From: Anaerolineales bacterium
GTDB lineage: Bacteria > Chloroflexota > Anaerolineae > Anaerolineales > UBA6663
Length of the DNA: 11,487 nt
Reading direction: 5' to 3'
Assembly: GCA_017999235.1 (NCBI GenBank)
Contig: JAGOBN010000054.1
Span: forward strand, 1 to 11,487
Numbering within the stretch: position 1 is the first letter of the stretch; every line of letters begins with the position of its first letter. Both the position numbers and the translations under genes were made by a program. This document shows positions 1-5,895 of this stretch, piece after piece. The notes under the pieces are model-generated. The model saw only the letters and a program-made list of their open reading frames with translations. It searched no databases and was not told the DNA's origin.

Positions 1-413
1 ATGGCAGTGTCAGTAATGCCTGCCTTCTCCCGGTAATGCACCACCGCCACCACAAAAGCGATGTCGCCTTCGTCATACTTGGCCGGATACCCGTTATCAA
101 CGCATTTCACATAACCACGCTCGACGGCCCAGTGATGGACGCGATGACGAGGAACGTCGTATTTCTTCGCGGCTTCGCTTAGCGTGATCCCAACGCCAAC
201 TAGGTGCGTGAATTGCTCCCGAGAGGGGCGGTCATCCGCGGAACTCATTTCCTGGGTGGAGGGAGATGCGGCAGTGGGCGCCGCCACTGCCTGGCTATCC
301 ATCCCATTTATTGTACTCGCCTTTAGGGCTTGCTTCAGCTTGCGCTTAGGCACCCCAAGAGTCTTGGCCAAGTTGTCGAGAGAATTGATGGCGACAACAA
401 GCTCCGCTGCCAT
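1..413 (-). CDS. Helix-turn-helix DNA-binding protein, C-terminus beyond the window (possible excisionase or recombinase N-terminus)
   Basis: An uninterrupted minus-strand reading frame of 137 codons runs from the ATG at 413-411 off the left edge. The start is supported by AAAGGAG eight bases upstream. Residues 76-100 (GITLSEAAKKYDVPRHRVHHW and following) look like a MerR/excisionase-type helix-turn-helix, and the DEGDIAFVVAV stretch at 114-124 resembles the strand-helix that follows it in that family. Residues 12-30 (LDNLAKTLGVPKRKLKQAL) could be a second small HTH. The two are joined by an Ala/Pro/Ser-rich linker (about 40-65). GC content is near 50% in places, and codons such as ATA, CTA and AGT occur that are rare in the neighbours. 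The gene starts 68 bases from the 3' end of a tRNA-Gly gene, which suggests acquired DNA. Since the C-terminus is missing, I cannot tell whether this is a small regulator or the front of a tyrosine recombinase. The coding call is firm, the function is only DNA binding. Confidence 0.8.
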   Translation of the reverse strand, partial: MAAELVVAINSLDNLAKTLGVPKRKLKQALKASTINGMDSQAVAAPTAASPSTQEMSSADDRPSREQFTHLVGVGITLSEAAKKYDVPRHRVHHWAVERGYVKCVDNGYPAKYDEGDIAFVVAVVHYREKAGITDTA

Positions 414-481
414 AACTCGCGCTCCTTTCAGTCCACGCCAAACTTCGCTGGGCGGATGGCCCGGCGTGGTACGATTGAAAG

Positions 482-553
482 AGCGGGCGACGGGATTCGA
501 ACCCGTGATATCTTGCTTGGAAGGCAAGCGTTCTACCACTGAACTACGCCCGC
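482..553 (-). tRNA. tRNA-Gly (anticodon TCC)
   Basis: The minus strand folds into a complete cloverleaf. It has a perfect 7-bp acceptor stem (GCGGGCG with CGCCCGC), a GTTC/GAAC D stem with loop AGTGGTA, a CTTGC/GCAAG anticodon stem with loop CTTCCAA, variable loop ATATC, and a T arm ACGGG-TTCGAAT-CCCGT. The anticodon TCC (519-521 on the plus strand as gga) reads glycine GGA/GGG codons. The discriminator base is U (position 482), as expected for bacterial tRNA-Gly. CCA is not encoded, so it must be added after transcription. The gene stands alone, with a good -10 box upstream. Its 3' half points at the low-GC helix-turn-helix gene and could serve as an integration site. Confidence 0.98.
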
Positions 554-563
554 AGAGGGGCGT

Positions 564-569
564 ATTATA
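564..569 (-). promoter_or_regulatory. -10 box for tRNA-Gly
   Basis: A perfect TATAAT on the minus strand ends 10 bases before the first base of the tRNA, so transcription would start a few bases upstream of the mature 5' end. No good TTGACA-like -35 box is seen 16-18 bases further upstream, where the DNA is a GC-rich palindrome (578-587). Confidence 0.65.
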
Positions 570-615
570 ACCGCCCCCGGCCGGCCGTGGATTTAGTAAT
601 CTCCGCCAATCATGC

Positions 616-621
616 TATAGT
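616..621 (+). promoter_or_regulatory. -10 box at the start of the REC-GAF gene, probably giving a leaderless mRNA
   Basis: TATAGT ends six bases before the ATG at 628. With the usual spacing from -10 to start site, transcription would begin at or next to the A of the ATG, leaving no room for a ribosome binding site. The six bases between are all C. Seventeen bases upstream lies TTAGTA, a poor -35 match. The element is read from sequence and not demonstrated. Confidence 0.5.
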
Positions 622-627
622 CCCCCC

Positions 628-1803
628 ATGCCCAAGCAGATCGAAAAAATCCTAGTCGCGGAGAGCGAGCCGGAAGTGTTGGACTTGGTCGCCCAGCAGG
701 TGCTGGTGCCGCTGGGCTACCCGGTGGCCACGGCTGCCACCGGCCCGCAGGCGCTGCAGGCCGCCCTCAAATTCCAGCCCGATATCATCATCGCGGCCCT
801 GGATCTGCCGGGCCTCTCCGGCTTCGATCTGCTGACCGCGCTGCGGAGCCAGAAATCCCAAAGCCTGGTGATTATCCTCGGGCCGAAAAGCACGGACAGC
901 CACATGCTGCAGGCCTTCCGCCTGGGCGCCAAGGATTTCCTCAATAAGCCGGTGCGGGAAGCCGAACTGGTGACGGCGCTGGACCGCGCCCTGGCGGAAC
1001 TGCGTCTGCGCCGGGATCGCGAGCAGCTGGCCCTCAAATTGACGGCCGCCAATCAGCAATTGGAAAAACGCCTCAAGGAGCTGACCACGCTCTACGGGAT
1101 CGGCAAGGCGGTGACGGCCATCACCGATCTCAGCCAGCTCTTTGGCCGGCTGCTGGAAGGCGCGTTGCTGGTCACCGAAAGCGATATCGCCTGGCTGTTT
1201 CAGGCGGACGAGAGCGCCGGCGGCAAGCTCCTGCTGCGCGCCACCAAGAACTTCCCGCCGCTGGCCGGCCTCAAGCTTAACCAGCCCTGGGACGACGGTT
1301 TGGCCAGCTTGCTCGTCCTCTCAGGCGAGGGCATCCATCTGGCCGGCGAACCCCTGGCCAAGATGGCGGCCGGCCAGATCGTCAAAGCCGCCGCCGCCGT
1401 GCCGATCAAAGCCAAAGACCGGGTGATGGGCGTCATCGTGGTGGGTAATAAATCCGGCCGCCCCTTCGCGGACCGCGATCAATCCATGCTCTCCGCCGTG
1501 GCCGATTACGCCTCCGTGGCGCTGGTCAACGCCCGGCTGTTTCAGGAGCTGGAAGCCCGCGCCCGCGGCCTGCAGAAAGCCTACGATGAGCTGGCGCGCC
1601 AGGGCGGTTTGCCGACCGAGGCCGCCGCCAAGCTCAAAGACCTTGCCAACCGCCTGGCGCCGGTGGCGGTCAGCCTGGATGCCGTCCTGCGCGGCGAAGT
1701 CGGGCCTGTAAATACCAAGCAGGCCGAAGCGCTGCGGTTGATCATGGACCGCTTGGAAACCGCGCGCCGGACGGCTGAGACCCTCGCAGGGCCGCCGCGC
1801 TAG
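628..1803 (+). CDS. Degenerate receiver-GAF signalling protein with vestigial HisKA-like C-terminus
   Basis: A 391-residue cytoplasmic protein. Residues 5-120 have the receiver (CheY-like) fold pattern, but the phospho-acceptor aspartate is Ala57 (IIIAALDLPG). The acidic pair is Glu12-Ser13, the conserved Thr/Ser is Gly85, and only Lys107 is kept. Residues about 125-155 form a charged heptad-like linker ending in KELTTLYGIGKAV, the usual lead-in to a GAF domain, which covers about 155-305. The tail (328-391) resembles the dimerisation helices of a histidine kinase, including an LRGEVGPVNTKQAEAL stretch. Alanine 340 sits where the H-box histidine should be, and no ATP-binding domain follows. 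The protein should therefore neither accept nor donate phosphate. A role as a dimeric sensor or scaffold controlled by a GAF ligand or partner is inference. The next gene starts nine bases after its stop and is probably co-transcribed. The start codon follows a -10 box directly. Confidence 0.88.
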   Translation: MPKQIEKILVAESEPEVLDLVAQQVLVPLGYPVATAATGPQALQAALKFQPDIIIAALDLPGLSGFDLLTALRSQKSQSLVIILGPKSTDSHMLQAFRLGAKDFLNKPVREAELVTALDRALAELRLRRDREQLALKLTAANQQLEKRLKELTTLYGIGKAVTAITDLSQLFGRLLEGALLVTESDIAWLFQADESAGGKLLLRATKNFPPLAGLKLNQPWDDGLASLLVLSGEGIHLAGEPLAKMAAGQIVKAAAAVPIKAKDRVMGVIVVGNKSGRPFADRDQSMLSAVADYASVALVNARLFQELEARARGLQKAYDELARQGGLPTEAAAKLKDLANRLAPVAVSLDAVLRGEVGPVNTKQAEALRLIMDRLETARRTAETLAGPPR

Positions 1804-1812
1804 CTCGCCCTC

Positions 1813-2520
1813 ATGCCGGCGGAAACTATCCTGGTCGTCGACGATGCGCGCGCGATCCGCGATTTCCTGGCGGAAGTCGTGCTGCGGCCGAGCGGCTACA
1901 CCGTGCTGCTGGCCGAAAACGGCGCGGAAGCCCTGGAGACGGCCGCCCGCGCGCATCCCCACCTGATCATCAGCGATATAAAGATGCCGGGCGTCACCGG
2001 CCTGGACCTGGCGCGCGCGGTCCAGCACGAGTGGCCGGATCTGCCGGTGATCCTCATCACGGCCGAAGGCTCGGAGGAGATCGCCCAGCAGGCCCTGCGC
2101 GCCGGCGTGGTGGATTATTTCGTCAAACCCTTTGATCCCGATGAGCTGCTCCAGACGGTGCGGCGCGCGCTGGCCCGCCAGTCCGAGGCGGCGGAAGCCG
2201 CACAAGCGCGGCGGCTGCCCGCGCTCCTGGAAGCGGTGGCGGACGGCGTGGCGGTGATGGATTCCAGCCAGCGCCTGATCCTGCTCAACCAGGCGGGCCG
2301 CGCCCTCTTGGGGATGGAGCGGGTGGACGTGGCCGGCCGGCCGTTGGCCGAGGTGGCGCCGCCGGCCGAGCTGCTGGACCTGTTGAACAGCGGCCGGCGG
2401 ACGGGCGAGATCCGGCTGGCGGATGGCCGCGTGGTGAGCGTGGTCGCCACGCCCCTTGGCGGCGCCGGCCGGCTGGTGCTTTTGCAGGCGGCGGCCCCCG
2501 CCGCTACGGATTCACACTAA
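1813..2520 (+). CDS. Response regulator: intact receiver domain plus PAS domain, no output domain
   Basis: A 235-residue protein. Residues 4-122 form a canonical receiver domain: acidic pair Asp10-Asp11, phospho-acceptor Asp55 (IISDIKMPG), Thr83 and Lys105 (VKPF). Residues about 138-228 look like a PAS domain (AVADGVAVMDSSQRLILLNQ, then GRPLAEVAPP). There is no DNA-binding, cyclase or kinase domain, so any output must pass through a partner. The ATG lies nine bases after the stop of the degenerate receiver-GAF gene with no Shine-Dalgarno sequence, so translation may be coupled. The intact receiver next to a dead one suggests the two work together. No histidine kinase is encoded in the window, so the phosphate donor is unknown. 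The 3' end overlaps the convergent penicillin-binding protein gene by 17 bases. Confidence 0.9.
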   Translation: MPAETILVVDDARAIRDFLAEVVLRPSGYTVLLAENGAEALETAARAHPHLIISDIKMPGVTGLDLARAVQHEWPDLPVILITAEGSEEIAQQALRAGVVDYFVKPFDPDELLQTVRRALARQSEAAEAAQARRLPALLEAVADGVAVMDSSQRLILLNQAGRALLGMERVDVAGRPLAEVAPPAELLDLLNSGRRTGEIRLADGRVVSVVATPLGGAGRLVLLQAAAPAATDSH

Positions 2521-4969
2521 ACCGCAGCGGCGCGCTGGTCACGGTCTCCCCCCCGGTCAACTGCGCGCGCGCTTCGAGCACATACTCCCCCGGCGTCAGC
2601 GTCCACCACACTTCAAACGGGTCGGCCGTCGCCGACCCCGCCGCGCTCCCATTGAGAAAGAACGTCACCGTTTGCAGCGGCTGCGGCGCAGCCACGCGGA
2701 ACGGGATGCGCTGGCTGGTCCGCGGCAGATGCGGGGCAATCTGGAAAACTGTCTGCGGATCGGGCGCGGTCAGGCGCAGCGCCGGCCCGGTCTTCTCGGT
2801 CAGGGAGGCCGGCGGCTGCGGAATGCCGTTCTGCGCGGCCCATTCCCGGGCCTGGGGCGGCAGGATCATAAACACCCGGTTGACCACCTCGGCCGGCGGT
2901 GTGGCGCTGTCCGCCAGCTGGCCGGTGCGCGCATCTAACGCCACCGCTTGATACAGCGTGTCGAATTGGGTGGGCGTGGTCCCGGCCAGGAACCATTCGG
3001 GGCGTGTGCGCGGGCAGAGCGGCGTGGGCCGCAGGCCGGACGGCACACATACTTCCGCCTGCGTCAGCCCGGCCGGCGGCGTAAAAACGCCGGCGGGTTT
3101 GCCGGCCAGAGCCGCGCGCATAAAGTCATGCCAGATCGGGCCGGCGCCGGCCACGCCGCCCAAATTGATCATCGGCGTATTATCGGCATTGCCCACCCAG
3201 ACCCCGGTCACCAGCTCCGGCGTGTAGCCCACCGTCCAATTGTCGCGGTAGTCCGTGGTCGTGCCGGTCTTCACCGCCGCCGGCCGGCCGATCTGCAGAA
3301 CGCTGTTAAACCCGAAGGTGGCCGCGCGCGCGTTGTTGTCCGCCAGGATGTCCGTGATCAAGAAGGCCACGCGCTCATCCAGCACCGGCTCGCCGGCGCT
3401 GGGCCGCCAGCTTTCGATCAGGCCGCCCTGCGCGTCGCGCGCCTCCAGGATCACGGCCGGCGTCACGCGCCGGCCCGCGTTGGCGAAGGTTCCGAACGCG
3501 CTGGTGAGGTCGAGCAGCCGGACTTCCCCGCCGCCCAGCGTGAGTGACAGGCCAAAGCGGTCCGCGTCAGAGAGGGTATCCAGGCCCAGCCGGCCGGCCA
3601 GCCGCAGCAGCGTCGGCAGACCGATGTGCTCGAGCGTCAGCACCGCCGGCAGGTTCAGGCTGCCGGCCAGCGCGTCGCGCGCCAGGACCGGCCCGTGGAA
3701 GGCGCGGTCGTAGTTCATCGGCACATACGAGAAGCCCTCGCGGGTGACGAAGGCCGTGCGGACATCCAGGAGCATGGTGGCCGGCGTCCACGGGCAGGCG
3801 CCGGCCGCGCCGGCCGCGCAGAGCTCGGGCGAGAAGGCCGCCGCGTACGTCAGCGGCTTGATGGCGCTGCCGGGTTGGCGCGGCGCCACCGCCATGTTGA
3901 TGGCGCCGGAGATGGCGGCGTCAAAGTAATCGGGCGAGCCCACCAGCGCCAGCACCTGCCCCGTGCGCGGGTCCAGCGCCACCAGCGCCGCATCGGTGGC
4001 GTGGTGGTCCGGACCGGACGTGTCCTCCGCCAGCTGGGCCAGCCGGCGCTGGATAATCTGCTCGGCCGCGTGGGTCAGGTCCAGATCCAGCGTGGTGGTG
4101 ACCACCAGGCCGGCGTTCAAGACCTCCGGCCCGTAGCGCTGCTCCAGTAGATTCCAGATATAGAAAGCGAAGTGCGGGGCTTCCACCGCAAAGGGGTTAG
4201 ACGCGAACTGGAGCGGCTCGGCCTTCGCCAGGCGCGCCGCCTCGGCCGTCAGATAACCCTGCTTCACCAGCAGATCCAGGACCACGGCTTGGCGGGCGCG
4301 GGCCGCGTCCGGGTCCAGCAGGGGATCGTACAGCGACGGCGCCTGCGGCAGGCCCGCGATCAAGGCCGCCTCGGCCAAATCCAAAGCGCGCGCCGATTTG
4401 CCAAAGAAGGCCTGCGCCGCGGCCTCCACCCCGTAAGCCAGGTGGCCGTAATAGGTCTGGTTGAGATACAGCTCCAGGATCTCGGCCTTGGAGTACGCCT
4501 GCGTCAAGCGCCAGGCCAGGAGACTCTCGCGCAGTTTGCGCGGCAGCGTGCGCTCGGCGCGCTCCTGCGGATCGAGCAGCATGTTGCGCGCCACTTGCTG
4601 GGTGAGGGTGCTGCCGCCGGCCAGCACCTCCCCGCCGGTCAGGTTGATCCACAGCGCGCGCAGGATGCCCCACGGGTCCACGCCGGGGTTGGTGTAGAAC
4701 GAGGCGTCCTCGGTGGCGATGGTGGCTTGCTGCAGGGCCAGCGGGATTTGCGCCAGCGGCAAGGTGGTGTGCCGGCGGCCGGCGGGGTCGGAAATTTCAT
4801 AGAGCAGCCGGCCGTCGCGGGCCAGCAGTTTGGTGGACGGGACCGTGCGGGCCGCGGTGAGCGCGTCCAGCGATGGCAAATCCACCACCAGCCACTGCCA
4901 GAGCGCGGCGGCCGCGCCCAGGCCGGCGATCAGGATTGCGAGCAGCCATCTCCGCCAATGCTTAAACAT
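2504..4969 (-). CDS. pbpC: Bifunctional class A penicillin-binding protein, PBP1C type (GT51 transglycosylase and transpeptidase)
   Basis: An 821-residue peptidoglycan synthase anchored by one N-terminal membrane segment (about 9-29, after a basic MFKHWRR start). The glycosyltransferase 51 domain (about 60-240) has catalytic Glu87 in ATEDASFY, then GGSTLTQQVARN (118-129) and RKLRESLLAWRL (144-155). The EDxxFxxHxG motif has Asn94 in place of His. The transpeptidase domain (about 325-640) has the nucleophile Ser368 in S-A-I-K, Ser437-Leu-Asn439 as SxN, and Lys567-Thr-Gly569. The last 95 or so residues (from about 725) form an Ig-like domain resembling the C-terminal module of PBP1C proteins, with NGSAAG and a W-TLTPGEYVLEA segment. 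It polymerises lipid II glycan chains and cross-links peptides outside the membrane. The domain calls are firm, but the symbol pbpC rests on the C-terminal module. It diverges from rsmG, and no clear Shine-Dalgarno sequence precedes the ATG. Confidence 0.93.
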   Translation of the reverse strand: MFKHWRRWLLAILIAGLGAAAALWQWLVVDLPSLDALTAARTVPSTKLLARDGRLLYEISDPAGRRHTTLPLAQIPLALQQATIATEDASFYTNPGVDPWGILRALWINLTGGEVLAGGSTLTQQVARNMLLDPQERAERTLPRKLRESLLAWRLTQAYSKAEILELYLNQTYYGHLAYGVEAAAQAFFGKSARALDLAEAALIAGLPQAPSLYDPLLDPDAARARQAVVLDLLVKQGYLTAEAARLAKAEPLQFASNPFAVEAPHFAFYIWNLLEQRYGPEVLNAGLVVTTTLDLDLTHAAEQIIQRRLAQLAEDTSGPDHHATDAALVALDPRTGQVLALVGSPDYFDAAISGAINMAVAPRQPGSAIKPLTYAAAFSPELCAAGAAGACPWTPATMLLDVRTAFVTREGFSYVPMNYDRAFHGPVLARDALAGSLNLPAVLTLEHIGLPTLLRLAGRLGLDTLSDADRFGLSLTLGGGEVRLLDLTSAFGTFANAGRRVTPAVILEARDAQGGLIESWRPSAGEPVLDERVAFLITDILADNNARAATFGFNSVLQIGRPAAVKTGTTTDYRDNWTVGYTPELVTGVWVGNADNTPMINLGGVAGAGPIWHDFMRAALAGKPAGVFTPPAGLTQAEVCVPSGLRPTPLCPRTRPEWFLAGTTPTQFDTLYQAVALDARTGQLADSATPPAEVVNRVFMILPPQAREWAAQNGIPQPPASLTEKTGPALRLTAPDPQTVFQIAPHLPRTSQRIPFRVAAPQPLQTVTFFLNGSAAGSATADPFEVWWTLTPGEYVLEARAQLTGGETVTSAPLRFSVNP

Positions 4970-5052
4970 AGTGCAGCGCCCACAAGACGCCGGAGCCGGC
5001 GGCGGGGTTCCGCGGCCGCCCAGCGGCTGAGGCTGGTTCGGGCATGCGGGAC

Positions 5053-5060
5053 AGTATAAT
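5053..5060. promoter_or_regulatory. Symmetric -10 element shared by divergent rsmG (+) and pbpC (-)
   Basis: The AGTATAAT block reads TATAAT on the plus strand (5055-5060) and TATACT on the minus strand (5058-5053). On the plus side it ends eight bases before the GTG of rsmG, so that message would be leaderless or nearly so. On the minus side it would give pbpC a leader of about 75 bases. This is the only AT-rich stretch in the 99-bp gap. No convincing -35 box is seen on either side. Confidence 0.55.
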
Positions 5061-5068
5061 CGAGCCCT

Positions 5069-5785
5069 GTGGATGCCTTAATAACGGGCGCGCGCGCGCT
5101 CCTCAATCTCGACCTCACGCCGGCCCAGGTGGCCGCGTTTCAGACCTACGCGGATGAACTGCGGAGCTGGAACGAGAAGTTTAACCTGACCGCCATCACC
5201 GACCCGCAGGGCATTCAGGTGAAGCACTTTCTGGACTCGCTCTCGCTGCTGCGCGTCCTGCCCAGCAGCGGCGCGCGGCTCAGCCTGATCGACGTCGGCA
5301 CCGGGGCCGGCTTTCCGGGCCTGCCGCTCAAGCTGGTCTGGCCGGCGCTGCAATTGACCTTGGTGGAAGCCACCGGCAAGAAAGCTAAATTCTGCGAACA
5401 TATCGCGGCCACCCTGCGCCTGTCCGGCGTGACGGTGATCCACGCGCGCGCGGAGGAGCTCGGCCAGCAGCGCCCGCAACGCGAGCGCTACGATTGGGCG
5501 GTGGCGCGCGCTGTGGCCGAGATGCCGGTGCTGGCGGAGTATCTGCTGCCGCTGGTCAAGCGCGGCGGCCACGTCATCGCGCAAAAGGGCAAGGACGCGC
5601 CGGCCGAGACCTACGCGGCGGCGCCCGCCATTCAGAAATTGGGCGGCGAGCTGGAACTCATCAATGAAGTGGAACTGCCGGGCGTGGTCGAGCCGCGTTA
5701 TCTGGTGGTGCTCAAAAAGACGGCGGCCACGCCGCCCCAATACCCGCGCCGGCCGGGGCAGCCCAGCAAAGAACCCCTGAAATAA
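5069..5785 (+). CDS. rsmG: 16S rRNA (guanine-527-N7)-methyltransferase RsmG
   Basis: A 238-residue SAM-dependent methyltransferase that modifies G527 in the 530 loop of 16S rRNA. Recognisable blocks are WNEKFNLTAITDPQ (about 32-45), KHFLDSL, the SAM-binding loop DVGTGAGFPGLPL, LVEATGKKAKF (the acidic end of strand 2 and the following helix), RAEELG, VARAVAEM, and the typical tail YPRRPGQPSKEPL. Length is slightly above the 207 residues of the E. coli protein. The GTG start is supported by an in-frame TAA at 5057-5059, which bars any earlier start, and by good N-terminal alignment with the family. There is no Shine-Dalgarno sequence. A -10 box ends eight bases upstream. The gene is alone on its strand and is followed at once by a hairpin at 5787-5814. 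Confidence 0.96.
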   Translation: MDALITGARALLNLDLTPAQVAAFQTYADELRSWNEKFNLTAITDPQGIQVKHFLDSLSLLRVLPSSGARLSLIDVGTGAGFPGLPLKLVWPALQLTLVEATGKKAKFCEHIAATLRLSGVTVIHARAEELGQQRPQRERYDWAVARAVAEMPVLAEYLLPLVKRGGHVIAQKGKDAPAETYAAAPAIQKLGGELELINEVELPGVVEPRYLVVLKKTAATPPQYPRRPGQPSKEPLK

Positions 5786-5814
5786 AAACTTCCCGCCGGC
5801 GCCGGCGGGAAGTT
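5780..5814 (-). terminator. Rho-independent terminator, strongest on the minus strand
   Basis: Positions 5787-5814 are a perfect 28-base palindrome (AACTTCCCGCCGGC followed by its complement), which would form a stem of about 12 bp with a GCGC loop. Read on the minus strand it is followed by GTTTTTATTT, a good U-tract. Read on the plus strand, only GGCTTT follows. It starts two bases past the rsmG stop, so it probably ends rsmG weakly and stops minus-strand transcription from the dehydrogenase side, or a small RNA, well. Confidence 0.85.
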
Positions 5815-5829
5815 GGCTTTAAAAGGATT

Positions 5830-5873
5830 GGCCAGTGAGTTTAGCTGGGGAAGGTGCTAACCGCTCACTGGCC
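5830..5873. repeat. Long imperfect inverted repeat (hairpin)
   Basis: GGCCAGTGAG at 5830-5839 is exactly complementary to CTCACTGGCC at 5864-5873. Inside, TTAGC (5841-5845) pairs with GCTAA (5856-5860), leaving a ten-base loop and a small asymmetric bulge. The loop reads TGGGGAAGGT on the plus strand. It lies in a non-coding gap, so selection for RNA or DNA structure is likely. Confidence 0.85.
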
Positions 5874-5895
5874 GGGGAGGAGACTTCACACCCAC

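Larger units (their letters stand above)
5780..5889 (-). ncRNA. Candidate small RNA of about 110 nt with C-rich loop
   Basis: The 192-bp gap between convergent genes (5786-5977) has no open reading frame worth calling. On the minus strand a TATAGT box (5901-5896) would start a transcript near 5889. This RNA would begin with a single-stranded UCUCCUCCCC segment. A long hairpin follows (arms 5864-5873 and 5830-5839, GGCCAGTGAG with its complement, continued by UUAGC/GCUAA) whose loop is ACCUUCCCCA. The transcript would end at the terminator 5780-5814. Two exposed UCCCC motifs are reminiscent of the C-rich loops by which some Gram-positive small RNAs pair with ribosome binding sites. The alternative is a two-hairpin 3' region of the dehydrogenase message. 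It does not match SRP RNA. The structure is seen in the sequence, but expression is inferred. Confidence 0.4.

Noticed and set aside
184..570. Plus-strand open frame of 128 codons across the tRNA
   Set aside because: It reads through the antisense of the tRNA-Gly gene (the GFEPVIS segment is the usual false peptide from a T-arm) and through the helix-turn-helix gene in antisense.
578..587. Ten-base palindrome CGGCCGGCCG between the tRNA and the receiver-GAF gene as an operator
   Set aside because: GGCC/CCGG palindromes are so frequent in this genome that a single copy is not evidence of a regulator site.
1321..2205. Minus-strand open frame of 294 codons across the two receiver genes
   Set aside because: It spans the end of one real gene and the start of another on the opposite strand, and has no domain or credible start.
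2504..4969. Asn94 instead of His in the EDxxFxxHxG motif of the penicillin-binding protein as a sign of inactivity
   Set aside because: The catalytic Glu87 and all other glycosyltransferase and transpeptidase motifs are intact. This position is not catalytic, so I treat it as a lineage variant.
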